A stretch of DNA of 64,000 bases from NCBI RefSeq assembly GCF_001629735.1, contig NZ_CP015224.1:3410001-3474000 (forward strand), written 5' to 3'. How positions within the stretch are numbered: position 1 is the stretch's first letter; each line of letters begins with the position of its first letter. The DNA is from Lysinibacillus sphaericus. GTDB taxonomy: Bacteria > Bacillota > Bacilli > Bacillales_A > Planococcaceae. Positions 34,884 to 44,345 of this stretch are shown one piece after another. The notes beneath the pieces are model-generated. The model had not been told where the DNA came from, made no database searches, and saw only the letters and a program-made list of their open reading frames with translations. The position numbers and the translations under genes were made by a program.

Positions 34884-34928
34884 AAAATGGTAATTGAGAA
34901 CATCCCTTCGTCTCAATTACCATTCTTA
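34884..34928 (-). terminator. Terminator after the YkvI-like gene
   Basis: A perfect 14-bp stem AATGGTAATTGAGA/TCTCAATTACCATT with an 11-base loop, followed by T-rich sequence on the minus strand. Confidence 0.8.
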
Positions 34929-34932
34929 TTCA

Positions 34933-35985
34933 TTATATTATTCGTCTTACTTTTCTTAACCATGCTGAAATAATAAATATGATTAAGACTAAACCTACAT
35001 ATCCCATTACTGCATAGAGCTTAGCTACAAGCGTCGTAAATCCAGCTAGACTGGCTAAAAAGCCTAAGCTTCCTATAAAAACAACCGCTACCTTAAAGCT
35101 AGGTCTATCAGGCTTAAAGAATCTTACCATAAAAGAATAAAGCATCCCTACTGCAGTATTATAAATCATCCCTAATAAAGAGAATGTCATTAATAGCCCG
35201 ATCAATGGATGAATTTCATTTGCTAATGCTAGCATAGGAATATCTAGTCCTATTACAACGTTCATTTTTGCAAGAAGAGAAAAATTAATAAGCAAAATTA
35301 AAGCACCTAATAGAATTCCGCCAATAATGCCCCCCATTCCAGCTACTTTATCATTGCGCACCGAGCCGCACATCACCGTTAATAATGAGAAACTTACCCC
35401 AATATTGAATGACATATATAATAATGCAGTCAACCACCAGCTTTTTGAGCTTATTTGTGCCTGCTGCGCAATTACTGCTTGTTCAACAAAGGTAAGATCC
35501 ATTGTTGCAATGGCATAGATAGCAATAATAGAAACAATTGCTAATAAGTAAGGAGTTGCTAATGCAATAATATTAATAATGCTTTTAACATCCATCATCA
35601 CAGTGGCTATGGTTAGCAGAATCATACATATACTCCCTAGCCAAATAGGTAGCCCAAACATTTGCTGTAATGTTGCACCTGCACCCGCAAACATAATAAC
35701 AGCCACGCCAAATAAAAACAGCGATAATAAATAATCCAATACAAGACCGACAGAATGACCAGAAATCTGATAAATCAAATCCTTGTGGGATGCAGTGCGT
35801 AATCTTGAGCTAACCTGGGCTACACACATACCAACAATAGAAAAACCAACCATAGCTAAGAGGGCACCATAAACCCCTTTAAAGCCATAGCTTGTAAAAT
35901 AGAGGACAATTTCCTGTCCAGATGCAAATCCTGCACCAACGATAATTCCTACATAGGCACCGCCGATTTGCAAGCTCTTTTTCAA
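34933..35985 (-). CDS. YkvI-family membrane transporter
   Basis: A 350-residue membrane protein with about ten helices in the YkvI family, distant from neurotransmitter-sodium-type (LeuT-fold) amino-acid carriers. The first helix GGAYVGIIVGAGFASGQEI is the family hallmark, with its broken glycine-rich centre. It starts with TTG at 35985, eight bases after GAGGAG. It follows the D-amino-acid gene set on the same strand, so import of an amino acid is reasonable. Substrate is unproven. Confidence 0.8.
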   Translation of the reverse strand: MKKSLQIGGAYVGIIVGAGFASGQEIVLYFTSYGFKGVYGALLAMVGFSIVGMCVAQVSSRLRTASHKDLIYQISGHSVGLVLDYLLSLFLFGVAVIMFAGAGATLQQMFGLPIWLGSICMILLTIATVMMDVKSIINIIALATPYLLAIVSIIAIYAIATMDLTFVEQAVIAQQAQISSKSWWLTALLYMSFNIGVSFSLLTVMCGSVRNDKVAGMGGIIGGILLGALILLINFSLLAKMNVVIGLDIPMLALANEIHPLIGLLMTFSLLGMIYNTAVGMLYSFMVRFFKPDRPSFKVAVVFIGSLGFLASLAGFTTLVAKLYAVMGYVGLVLIIFIISAWLRKVRRII

Positions 35986-36017
35986 TCAGTTCTCTCCTCG
36001 TTTTTTCCTTTAGAGCA

Positions 36018-36030
36018 AATGATTTTCATT
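36018..36030 (-). promoter_or_regulatory. Fur-like core upstream of the YkvI-type gene
   Basis: AATGAAAATCATT matches 12 of 13 bases of the Fur core AATGATAATCATT. It lies about 33 bases upstream of the YkvI-type start, close to the end of menC. It could be chance in AT-rich DNA. Confidence 0.4.
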
Positions 36031-36036
36031 CCATTT

Positions 36037-37143
36037 TTATTGATAGACCTCTTTGCTTATTGTCAGCTTATCGATAACTGCCATATTCGGTGTATAGCCA
36101 ATACCGATTTCTTGTGGTACATCAATATATCCATCTTTGACGATGACTTCTGGATTAATAATATCCTCATACCAATAATGACTAGAGCCCGCGGTATCTC
36201 CAGGCAATACAAAATGACTAAGCGAGGTTAAGGCAATATTATGTGCTCGTCCGATTCCTGCCTCTAACATTCCTCCACACCAAACAGGAATTTGATTCTC
36301 CTTGCAGAGGTCATGAATTCGTTTAGCTTCGGTTAGACCGCCAACTCGTCCAATTTTAATATTGATTACACCACAGCTTCCTAGCTCAATTGCTTTTCGA
36401 GCATCTTCATACGATGTGATACTTTCATCTAAACATATTGGCGTTTTTATGTTTTTCTGCAAGGTTGCATGATCCACAATATCATCAGGAGCCAAAGGTT
36501 GTTCGATCATTAGTAAGTTGTAATCATCAAGCTGCTGTAATATGGCGATATCATTTAATGTATAAGCTGAGTTCGCATCGACCATTAAAGGTAAATTTGG
36601 TAGCTCTGCACGGATTGCACGTACCACTTCTACATCATAACCAGGCTTAATTTTCACTTTTACCCTTTTGTAACCCTTTTCCAAATGGCTTTTTATTACT
36701 TCTATTAATTGAGCTATTGTAGCTTGAATACCTACACTGACCCCAACTTCAATACATGTTTTTTGCCCACCTAAAGCCCGTGCGAGAGATTGTTTTGTTT
36801 GTTGGGAATAAATATCCCATATAGCACCTTCTATCGAAGCTTTCGCCATGCAATTTCTGCGAATAGAAGCAAACAATGTAGTCACCTCATCAGGATGCCC
36901 GATCTCTTTATTTAGCAAGATGGGTATTAGAAAATCTTTCAGCATATGCCATGTCGTCTTTAAAGTTTCCTCTGTATACCAAGGCGCTACAAAAGCAACC
37001 GTCTCTCCCCATCCAGTAATCCCAGATTCATCTTTTGCTTCTATTAATAACAGTTCTTTTTCGTCGACTGTACCAAAGCTCGTTGAAAACGGTGCTTTCA
37101 TCGGCATTTTAATATGTCTTAAAGTAATCTTTTCTACTTTCAC
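36037..37143 (-). CDS. menC: N-succinylamino acid racemase / o-succinylbenzoate synthase (enolase superfamily)
   Basis: This muconate-lactonizing-group enzyme belongs to the NSAR/OSBS family. Catalytic lysines lie in KVKIKPG and [10 protein letters not shown]; metal ligands lie in [16 protein letters not shown] and [21 protein letters not shown] near the C terminus is typical. Members can make o-succinylbenzoate for menaquinone, racemise N-succinyl amino acids, or do both. The two genes upstream (M20 hydrolase, GNAT) are the partners known from the Geobacillus D-to-L amino-acid pathway, so racemase activity is favoured. GTG at 37143 follows GAGGGAG at eight bases and gives 368 residues. Confidence 0.88.
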   Translation of the reverse strand: MKVEKITLRHIKMPMKAPFSTSFGTVDEKELLLIEAKDESGITGWGETVAFVAPWYTEETLKTTWHMLKDFLIPILLNKEIGHPDEVTTLFASIRRNCMAKASIEGAIWDIYSQQTKQSLARALGGQKTCIEVGVSVGIQATIAQLIEVIKSHLEKGYKRVKVKIKPGYDVEVVRAIRAELPNLPLMVDANSAYTLNDIAILQQLDDYNLLMIEQPLAPDDIVDHATLQKNIKTPICLDESITSYEDARKAIELGSCGVINIKIGRVGGLTEAKRIHDLCKENQIPVWCGGMLEAGIGRAHNIALTSLSHFVLPGDTAGSSHYWYEDIINPEVIVKDGYIDVPQEIGIGYTPNMAVIDKLTISKEVYQ

Positions 37144-37164
37144 AAACTTCACTCCCTCTAATTA

Positions 37165-37989
37165 TTATAAGGCTAATAAGGAGCGTCTGACTAACAGATA
37201 GCTATGGACATATTCTGGGTGCTTCTTGACACGTACAATTGCATAGCCTTGATTGAATAATGCTGTTAAGATCTTTCTAATTTTATAGCGCCAGTCCTCT
37301 GCAAGTTTAGGACTTTCAACTTTCACTTTCTGCAAATATTGAGGAATCGGTAATAGATAGGCCTCCTGATGAAAGGAATGTTCCATTTGAAATGTATTAT
37401 CTACGTCTAGGACAGGCAAGCCATCGACAGTTAATGTCCATGGTACGATTTCCTGTGCGATTTCTTCTAGTTCATCAATGCTATCAGCCATTTGTTCACG
37501 TTCTATCCACCACTCAACAATCAGCCTGTCTGAAGGTAATCCTTCATTAAAGTCATCTTCAAGAGCGCCGTAATAATCATTTTCGTATCGATAACTAATA
37601 GCATTTAGCTTTAAAAATGCCAAATTAGCTAAGCTCACCTCCAGAGGTTCAAATAACCAACGAACCAGTTGAAACCCATTTTCTTTCGCATATTCTTGCT
37701 GAGCGTGCTTTAATAACTCACCTACACCTTGTTCACGATATGCTTTCTTTACGCCAATCATGTGTGAATGTAAGTATATTTCTCTATCATGATAGCCCAC
37801 AAAGCAATAGTTAAAGCCAATTAGCCTTTCTTCTAAATAAGCACCTAAAACTAATCCGCCATTTTGTACAACTGCTAGTAATTGGTGAGTGGGAATTGCT
37901 TGGCTTCCCCATATTTCAGCATTCAACTTTTGGACCTCTGCCAGTTCTATAGGTGTCATGACTTTGTGAATTTGCACTTGCTCTAACAT
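37165..37989 (-). CDS. GNAT acyltransferase, probable D-amino acid N-succinyltransferase
   Basis: This 274-residue protein has an N-terminal GNAT domain (GVKKAYREQGVGELLKHAQQ is the acyl-CoA loop) and a C-terminal extension. NGFQLVRWLFEPLEVSLANLAF is typical of the COG3375 group. In Geobacillus kaustophilus the matching gene beside NSAR transfers succinyl to D-amino acids. It overlaps the M20 gene by one base (TAATG) and ends 21 bases before the racemase start, so the three are one operon. Confidence 0.82.
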   Translation of the reverse strand: MLEQVQIHKVMTPIELAEVQKLNAEIWGSQAIPTHQLLAVVQNGGLVLGAYLEERLIGFNYCFVGYHDREIYLHSHMIGVKKAYREQGVGELLKHAQQEYAKENGFQLVRWLFEPLEVSLANLAFLKLNAISYRYENDYYGALEDDFNEGLPSDRLIVEWWIEREQMADSIDELEEIAQEIVPWTLTVDGLPVLDVDNTFQMEHSFHQEAYLLPIPQYLQKVKVESPKLAEDWRYKIRKILTALFNQGYAIVRVKKHPEYVHSYLLVRRSLLAL

Positions 37990-39134
37990 TATGCTGACGC
38001 CTCCTTTGTATCTGTTGACTCCAATGCTAATAAGACTGCTCTCGTAAGAATCTCCACGCCAGTAACAAGTCGTGCTTGTTTAAACTTCATTTTCGGATGG
38101 TGTAATCCTGGTGTTAATCCACATCCTAAGCCCAACATGGTTGTTTTTAAGTGTGGCCTTTTTACCGCATAATGATGAAAATCCTCTCCACCAGGTGTGT
38201 GTACCGGCTTTCTTAAATTTGATAATCCGGCAGCCTGTATAATTGCTTGTTCCATAATATATTGTGCACTTGTATCAACTTCCGCAGCTACAATATTGGC
38301 AACAGTACGTAATTCAATCTGCACCTTATGCAATAGCTTAGTGGAATCAATAACACGTTTGACCCCTTGCGCTAAATCATCCATAACATTATTTTGCTGA
38401 GCACGAATGTCTATCGTAAATGAGGCATTACCAGGTATGATATTGCCTGATTCTCCCCCTGCATGGAACTTTGTCATCTTAACTGATACAGGTACCATTG
38501 GATCGGTATGAATGGTTCGTAAATCTTCAATGATGGTAGCCCCTACTTCGATTGCATTAACGCCAAGATGTGGCCTTGCAGCATGGGCATCCTCTCCAAT
38601 AATCTCCCCTTCTAGTAAACGAGAGGCTCCGTGATACAAGGCTGCACAGTATGTACCATCCTCTAGCTCATGAACGGGTCTTACATGCACACCAAATAAA
38701 TAGTCAAGCTCATCAATTACACCTTCTTCTAAGACTGCTAATGCTCCCGTCCCTTTTTCTTCAGCAGGTTGGAAAATAACACGGATTGTACCATTAAATG
38801 ATGGCTGTTGTTCTTTTAATAGTAAGAGAGTACCAATAGCCATTGTCATATGTCCATCATGCCCACAGGAGTGGTTTGCACGGAAATGGCCATCAACCTC
38901 CTGCCATAATGCGTCTATATCTGTTCGTAAACCCACTTTAGGACTACCATGACCCACATCAACATAAAGACCTGTAGAATTTTTAAAGCGAATTGGCGAA
39001 AACCCTTCTTCCGTTAATAAATCTACTATATAATTAGTTGTTTCTATCTCATGCCAGCTAATTTCTGGATTGGCGTGTAAATACGTAAAAATCTCCATTA
39101 ATCTTGACCTCAAACGGTCCAATTCTTCTTTCAT
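37989..39134 (-). CDS. M20-family N-acyl-L-amino acid hydrolase
   Basis: A zinc amidohydrolase of about 381 residues in the M20D group (YxeP/hippurate-hydrolase-like). Metal motifs are SCGHDGHM and QPAEEKGTG, and GGEDFHHYAV lies near the C terminus; the dimerisation domain lies between. In the NSAR pathway it removes succinate from the N-succinyl-L-amino acid. The ATG at 39134 has GGGG nine bases upstream; the in-frame TTG before it touches the site. First gene of the three-gene operon. Confidence 0.85.
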   Translation of the reverse strand: MKEELDRLRSRLMEIFTYLHANPEISWHEIETTNYIVDLLTEEGFSPIRFKNSTGLYVDVGHGSPKVGLRTDIDALWQEVDGHFRANHSCGHDGHMTMAIGTLLLLKEQQPSFNGTIRVIFQPAEEKGTGALAVLEEGVIDELDYLFGVHVRPVHELEDGTYCAALYHGASRLLEGEIIGEDAHAARPHLGVNAIEVGATIIEDLRTIHTDPMVPVSVKMTKFHAGGESGNIIPGNASFTIDIRAQQNNVMDDLAQGVKRVIDSTKLLHKVQIELRTVANIVAAEVDTSAQYIMEQAIIQAAGLSNLRKPVHTPGGEDFHHYAVKRPHLKTTMLGLGCGLTPGLHHPKMKFKQARLVTGVEILTRAVLLALESTDTKEASA

Positions 39135-39288
39135 ACCATCCAACCCCTTAAAATTTTCTTATAATTATGATTATTATAGCGAAAATAATGATCTTCCACA
39201 TAGAAACTTATACTCTTGCTCCATAAAATTACTACTTAAGATAATATATTTCGCGCTAGACTTCATAAATAGACATTTATTTAGATAA

Positions 39289-39340
39289 CAAAAAAAGATG
39301 TAAATACAGCCCATTAGCCGGACTGTACTTACATCTTCCA
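39289..39340 (-). terminator. Terminator after the peptide transporter gene
   Basis: AAGATGTAA and TACAG pair with CTGTA and TTACATCTT across a loop; seven T residues follow on the minus strand. Confidence 0.8.
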
Positions 39341-39341
39341 A

Positions 39342-40829
39342 TTAGTTAATACCTTTCATTGCCTTTGAAATAATCGGCGATAAAATTAACAATAATATAC
39401 CAATGACGATTGAAAGCGACCCCAAGAAGCCGAAGTATGTGAATTCGCTTACAACTTCATAAACCTTTACTAACTGTGCATTAATTGCTTGTGCTGCCGC
39501 ACTTGTTAAAAACCATAAAGACATGGTTTGTGCCGCAAATGCTTGTGGTGCCAATTTCGTCGTAGCCGATAAACCAACAGGTGATAATAATAATTCACCT
39601 ACAACTACTAAAAAGAATGACAGTACTAACCACCAAGGACTAACTAATGTTTCTCCGCCAGATAAGTGTGCTGGAATCATCATGACAAGGAATGATAAAC
39701 CTGCAAAGAATAAGGCGTATGAAAATTTACGTGGTGTAGTAGGCTGCTTGTCTCCCCATTTAAGCCATAACATCGCAAATAATGGTGCCATTGTTATAAC
39801 AAATAACGGGTTTAATGACTGGAACCAAGAAGATTGAAGCTGAATGCTACCAATACTTAATTGTGTACGCTCATCTGCATACGTAGCCAGAATTGTTGCC
39901 CCTTGTTCTTGAATTGCCCAGAACATAACGGCTGACAAAAATAATGGAATATATGCAAGAAGTCGAGATTTTTCATCTTTTGTTGTCTTTTTACTACGAT
40001 ACATATAAATAAAGAAGACTGTTGGAATTAATACACCAAGAGCTGTAATGATTAAACTGAATACATTCATCGTTAAAGTACCAGTTTTAATACCAATGGC
40101 ACCTAGAATGATAATAAGTAAAGCAACAATACCAAATTGCGCAAAGACTTTTTTGCGTTCTTCAGGCTTTAATGGGTTATTAACTTGTAAACCCGCTAGG
40201 CCTAAGTATTTTTTCTCCGTCAATTTATAAACAATTAACCCAACAAGCATCCCTAAACCGGCTAAACCAAAGCCTAAGTGGAAGCTATACTTTTGTCCAA
40301 TTGTTCCGACAATAAATGGTGCAATGAATGCCCCCATATTAATACCCATATAGAAAATAGAGAAGCCTGCATCACGGCGGCTATCTGTTTCAGCATAAAT
40401 ATCCCCAACAATACTTGAAACGTTTGGTTTTAATAACCCAGTTCCCATTACGATAAACGCCATTGAAGCAAATAGCATCGTTACACCGCCAGGCAGTGCT
40501 AGTAATAAATGGCCAATCATTATTAACACGCCACCGTAAAAAATAGTTCTACGTGTTCCTAATACTCGGTCAGCAATCCATCCACCTATAATACCTGACA
40601 TATAAACGAGTGAACCATAAATGGCCATAATAGAGTTCGCTGTTCCGCGGTCTAGACCTAATCCACCCTGATTCAATTCGTAATACATAAAGAAAATGAG
40701 AATTGCTCGCATACCATAATATGAGAAACGTTCCCAAAATTCTGTGAAAAACAAAGTAAAGAGCCCTTTAGGGTGTCCAACAAAACCATTTTGAGGGACA
40801 GATTTTACAACTTCATCTTTACTAGACAT
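39342..40829 (-). CDS. dtpT: Proton-dependent oligopeptide transporter (POT/DtpT)
   Basis: A 495-residue, roughly 14-helix MFS carrier importing di- and tripeptides with protons. The POT signatures are clear: FWERFSYYGMRAILIFFM with the ExxERFxYY proton motif, FYGGVLIMIGHLLLALPG, and FSIFYMGINMGAFIAP. QEQGATILATYADERT is also usual. It has a strong GGGAGAGGG site and is monocistronic. Confidence 0.92.
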   Translation of the reverse strand: MSSKDEVVKSVPQNGFVGHPKGLFTLFFTEFWERFSYYGMRAILIFFMYYELNQGGLGLDRGTANSIMAIYGSLVYMSGIIGGWIADRVLGTRRTIFYGGVLIMIGHLLLALPGGVTMLFASMAFIVMGTGLLKPNVSSIVGDIYAETDSRRDAGFSIFYMGINMGAFIAPFIVGTIGQKYSFHLGFGLAGLGMLVGLIVYKLTEKKYLGLAGLQVNNPLKPEERKKVFAQFGIVALLIIILGAIGIKTGTLTMNVFSLIITALGVLIPTVFFIYMYRSKKTTKDEKSRLLAYIPLFLSAVMFWAIQEQGATILATYADERTQLSIGSIQLQSSWFQSLNPLFVITMAPLFAMLWLKWGDKQPTTPRKFSYALFFAGLSFLVMMIPAHLSGGETLVSPWWLVLSFFLVVVGELLLSPVGLSATTKLAPQAFAAQTMSLWFLTSAAAQAINAQLVKVYEVVSEFTYFGFLGSLSIVIGILLLILSPIISKAMKGIN

Positions 40830-41244
40830 ACAATACCCTCTCCCAATTAAAAATATTCTCTTTAAAAAACATTATTACCCTAAAATAAGGATTAAAAAAC
40901 TGTGTTTCATCATACTAAAGCGTTTTTTTAACTTTAGCAAGAGTTTTAAAAAATGTTGAAAATTTATCATTTTTCTTTAAATTCTGATTGTTTATTTTGA
41001 TAATTATTAAATCCTTTGATATATCTAAGTTTTCTCACACTTCAATAGCCCACACTTGTTTTCTGAACATTAAATTATTCTAAAATATTTATAATTCAGA
41101 TTTATAACTTTTTATACAATTTTAAACTATTTTTTCTAACAATTATTAAAATGCTACAGGCTGTTGATCTAGATTCTATATTCCCCTTAATCACAAAAAG
41201 CATGCCAAAATCTTTTGGCATGCTTCAGGTTATTTTTTCATTTT
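40830..41244. other. AT-rich intergenic region, no gene seen
   Basis: A 415-base spacer between hflX and dtpT with the hflX terminator at its left end. I looked for a riboswitch or small RNA and saw no stable conserved-looking stem elsewhere in it. Confidence 0.4.
41195..41229 (-). terminator. Terminator after hflX
   Basis: AAGCATGCCAAAA pairs perfectly with TTTTGGCATGCTT around a two-base loop, followed by TTTG on the minus strand. Confidence 0.85.
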
Positions 41245-42531
41245 TTAATTTACGACGTATTGCTGATATTTTGCATAATCCGCTTCTTTAACTTCAAGGG
41301 ATAATAATGTACCACCCTCTTCGTATGCTGTATTAGAAACAGAGGCATGTTCATTTAAATAAGAAACAATATTTCCTTGGTCATAAGGTATGAGCATTTC
41401 ACATGTCACATAATTGGAGAAAATATGTTGACGAATTAATTGAATTAACTCTTCTAGCCCTACCGCTTCCTTTGCTGATACCCATATATTATCGCCACTT
41501 ACAACAGGGTAAGGCACTTGAGCAAGATCAGCTTTATTGTAAACATAAATGGTTGGAATACCTTCAACACCAACCGCTTTTAACGTTTCATTTGTAACAT
41601 CCATCATAAAACCATGCTCTGAATTGGAAACATCTACGACGTGTAATAAAAGATCTGCATCTCTTGCTTCTTCCAATGTGGAGCGGAACGCCTTTACTAA
41701 ATGGTGGGGCAATTTGCTGACAAACCCAACTGTATCTGTTAATAAAAATGTCTTGTTATCAGGTAGCTCAATCTGTCGAACTGATGTTTCAAGTGTAGCA
41801 AAAAGCATATCCTTCTCAAAGACTTGTTTATGCTCCTCTTGGCCTATCTCAGCCAACAATTGATTCATAATCGTTGACTTGCCAGCATTAGTGTAGCCAA
41901 CTATAGACACTACCGGAAGGGCATTTTTTCGACGCTGTTTACGCTGCGTTTCACGTTGATCCTTGACCTGCTCTAGATCCTTTTTGATTTTCGCTATTTG
42001 ATCTTCTATTTTCCGACGATCCAATTCAAGCTTTGTTTCCCCAGCACCTCGGTTTTTGAAGCCACCGCCTGTCCCTCCACCCTGACGGCTTAAAGAAGCA
42101 TGTAAGCCCACTAAGCGCGGGAGCATATATTGTAGCTGTGCTAATTCTACCTGCATTTGCGCCTCTCGTGTTTTTGCCCTTCTGCCAAAAATATCCAAAA
42201 TAAGCATTGTTCGATCAATAACTTTCGTTGCTAGATCACGCTCTAAATTACGGATTTGCGAAGGAGACAGCTCATCATTAAAAATGATGAGATTTGCTTG
42301 TGCTTCTTCATAGAAATTTTTGATTTCTTCTATTTTACCTGTACCAACATAATGGGAAGGTGTCACACGCTCTAAATTTTGCGTAACTACCCCTACGACC
42401 TCCACATTTAGTGCCTCTGCTAAATTTCGAAGCTCTTCCATCGAGTAATTAAAGTGCGCATCATTACGTAAATTTACGCCAACGAGTATAGCCTTTTCAA
42501 TTAATACATCAACTTCCTTAATTCTATCCAT
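41245..42531 (-). CDS. hflX: Ribosome-associated GTPase HflX
   Basis: HflX splits or rescues stalled ribosomes, especially under heat or antibiotic stress. The N-terminal HflX domain includes HYVGTGKIEEI and NDELSPSQIRNLE. A coiled coil with RGAGETKLELDRR follows. The GTPase motifs are G1 GYTNAGKST, G3 DTVGF and G4 NKAD. At 428 residues it is normal. GGGAGG precedes the ATG. Confidence 0.95.
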   Translation of the reverse strand: MDRIKEVDVLIEKAILVGVNLRNDAHFNYSMEELRNLAEALNVEVVGVVTQNLERVTPSHYVGTGKIEEIKNFYEEAQANLIIFNDELSPSQIRNLERDLATKVIDRTMLILDIFGRRAKTREAQMQVELAQLQYMLPRLVGLHASLSRQGGGTGGGFKNRGAGETKLELDRRKIEDQIAKIKKDLEQVKDQRETQRKQRRKNALPVVSIVGYTNAGKSTIMNQLLAEIGQEEHKQVFEKDMLFATLETSVRQIELPDNKTFLLTDTVGFVSKLPHHLVKAFRSTLEEARDADLLLHVVDVSNSEHGFMMDVTNETLKAVGVEGIPTIYVYNKADLAQVPYPVVSGDNIWVSAKEAVGLEELIQLIRQHIFSNYVTCEMLIPYDQGNIVSYLNEHASVSNTAYEEGGTLLSLEVKEADYAKYQQYVVN

Positions 42532-42633
42532 TAGAAACCTCCCACCAAAGCCTCGGTGTCCCTACGACAAATTTTCTTCATCTTACCATAAATTACAGCT
42601 TTACGTATGTTCAGAACTTTACGAAAAACATTT

Positions 42634-42667
42634 CAAAAAATGCGCCTCTCTGTAAAGGCGCATTTCC
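42634..42667 (-). terminator. Terminator after putP
   Basis: ATGCGCCTT pairs with AGGCGCAT across a short loop, then TTTTTTG on the minus strand. Confidence 0.78.
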
Positions 42668-42668
42668 C

Positions 42669-44156
42669 TTATTTTCTTTCTTCTTTTAATAATTCTTCCG
42701 AACGGCTAAACTCTTCTTCAATTTCTTCATTAGGTCTATACGTCAATATACTAACGACAACCGCAACAATTAAACATACAAAGAAGCCTGGCACAATTTC
42801 ATATAAGGCACTTGATAACGATTCAACTTTCCCCCAAATAAATGCTGTTGCAGCACCAGTTACCATTCCGCTTAAAGCACCGTAATTCGTTAACTTCCTC
42901 CAATATAAAGAAAGCAAAATGACTGGTCCAAATGCTGCACCAAATCCTGCCCATGCAAAACCAACTAGACTTAAGATGGAGCTATCTGGATTCCAAGCTA
43001 AAACCGCCGCAATAATCGCAACAACTAGAACAGCGATACGCCCTACAAAAACATAATGTTTATCAGTTGCTGTTTTGTTAAACAACGCTTTATAAATATC
43101 CTCTACAAGCGCCGAAGAGGTAACGATTAATTGCGATGAAATAGTACTCATTACAGCAGCTAAAATTGCTGCTAGCATAACTCCAGCTATAAATGGATGG
43201 AATAAAATTTGTCCCAGAACAATAAATACTGTTTCAGCGTCTTTTAGCTCACCTGCATTTTGTTCATAATAGGCTACCCCTACCAACGCCGTCCCAATTG
43301 CACCAAATAAACTTAACATCATCCACCCAATACCAATACGACGGGCCTGCTTTGTTTCTTTTACAGAGCTGATGGCCATAAAGCGCACAATAATATGTGG
43401 CTGCCCAAAATAGCCTAATCCCCAGGCAAGTGAGGAGATAATACCGGCTGCTGTTGCAGTGGCAGGTAACATGTTTAAAAGATCTGGGCTAACCGCTTTA
43501 ATAGAAGTAATTGTTTCCCCTATTCCACCTGTTACAAAAAGACCGAATAGTGGTACAGCAATAAGTGCTAGAAACATGATAAGTCCTTGTAAAAAATCAG
43601 TATAACTTACTGCTAAAAATCCGCCGAACAATGTATAGGCTACCACTACTGCCGAAACGATTAACAAACCTGTATGATACTCATAACCAAACGAACTATC
43701 GAAAAATTTTCCTCCCGCTACCATTCCAGAAGATACATAAAATGTAAAAAATATTAAAATAATAATACCTGAAGCAATTCTGATTAACTTCGTATGATCA
43801 CGTAATCGATTATCCAAATAACTCGGTATGGTAATGGAATCATTGGTAACCTGTGTATAAACACGTAACCGTGGAGCTACCAATAACCAGTTTAAATATG
43901 CGCCTACCGTTAACCCAATGGCAATCCAGGCTTCCACAAGACCTGATAAAAAAATAGCACCAGGTAAGCCCATTAAAAGCCAGCCAGACATATCCGCCGC
44001 ACCCGCACTTAGTGCCGTTACAGCCGGACCTAAGGAACGACCACCAAGCATATAGTCCGTTAAATTGGAAGTTTTAACGAATGCATACCAGCCGATCACC
44101 AGCATGGCGACCATATAAATAATAATTGCTAATAATTGATACATATTATCTGACAT
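42669..44156 (-). CDS. putP: Sodium/proline symporter
   Basis: A 13-helix sodium:solute symporter of 495 residues. GGRSLGPAVTALSAGAADMSGWL is the characteristic proline-symporter start, and FGQPHIIVRFMAI and the Na+-site segment AAILAAVMSTISSQL follow. The C-terminal tail is acidic. It imports proline as nutrient or osmoprotectant (PutP versus OpuE cannot be told apart). AGGAGG precedes the ATG. No proline catabolic genes are adjacent. Confidence 0.9.
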   Translation of the reverse strand: MSDNMYQLLAIIIYMVAMLVIGWYAFVKTSNLTDYMLGGRSLGPAVTALSAGAADMSGWLLMGLPGAIFLSGLVEAWIAIGLTVGAYLNWLLVAPRLRVYTQVTNDSITIPSYLDNRLRDHTKLIRIASGIIILIFFTFYVSSGMVAGGKFFDSSFGYEYHTGLLIVSAVVVAYTLFGGFLAVSYTDFLQGLIMFLALIAVPLFGLFVTGGIGETITSIKAVSPDLLNMLPATATAAGIISSLAWGLGYFGQPHIIVRFMAISSVKETKQARRIGIGWMMLSLFGAIGTALVGVAYYEQNAGELKDAETVFIVLGQILFHPFIAGVMLAAILAAVMSTISSQLIVTSSALVEDIYKALFNKTATDKHYVFVGRIAVLVVAIIAAVLAWNPDSSILSLVGFAWAGFGAAFGPVILLSLYWRKLTNYGALSGMVTGAATAFIWGKVESLSSALYEIVPGFFVCLIVAVVVSILTYRPNEEIEEEFSRSEELLKEERK

Positions 44157-44257
44157 ACTTTTTCCTCCTATTCAGTCTTTAGTATCACCAATTCATAAAG
44201 AATTACTATACATAAAGATACCATGAATATACAACTCCACCTATAATTACTCAGAAT

Positions 44258-44280
44258 TTTTGTGAAAATTTTTTCAAAAA
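44258..44280. promoter_or_regulatory. AT-rich dyad in the divergent putP-methyltransferase region
   Basis: TGAAAA and TTTTCA face each other across two bases (44263-44276) with further partial T/A symmetry outside. It lies 4-27 bases before a TTGTTC hexamer facing the methyltransferase gene. It may be an operator or chance symmetry in AT-rich DNA. Confidence 0.3.
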
Positions 44281-44345
44281 CATTGTTCGTTATAAAATGT
44301 GTTAAACTAGTGCCATCTATTACACAACAAAGTAGGCGAAAATGT

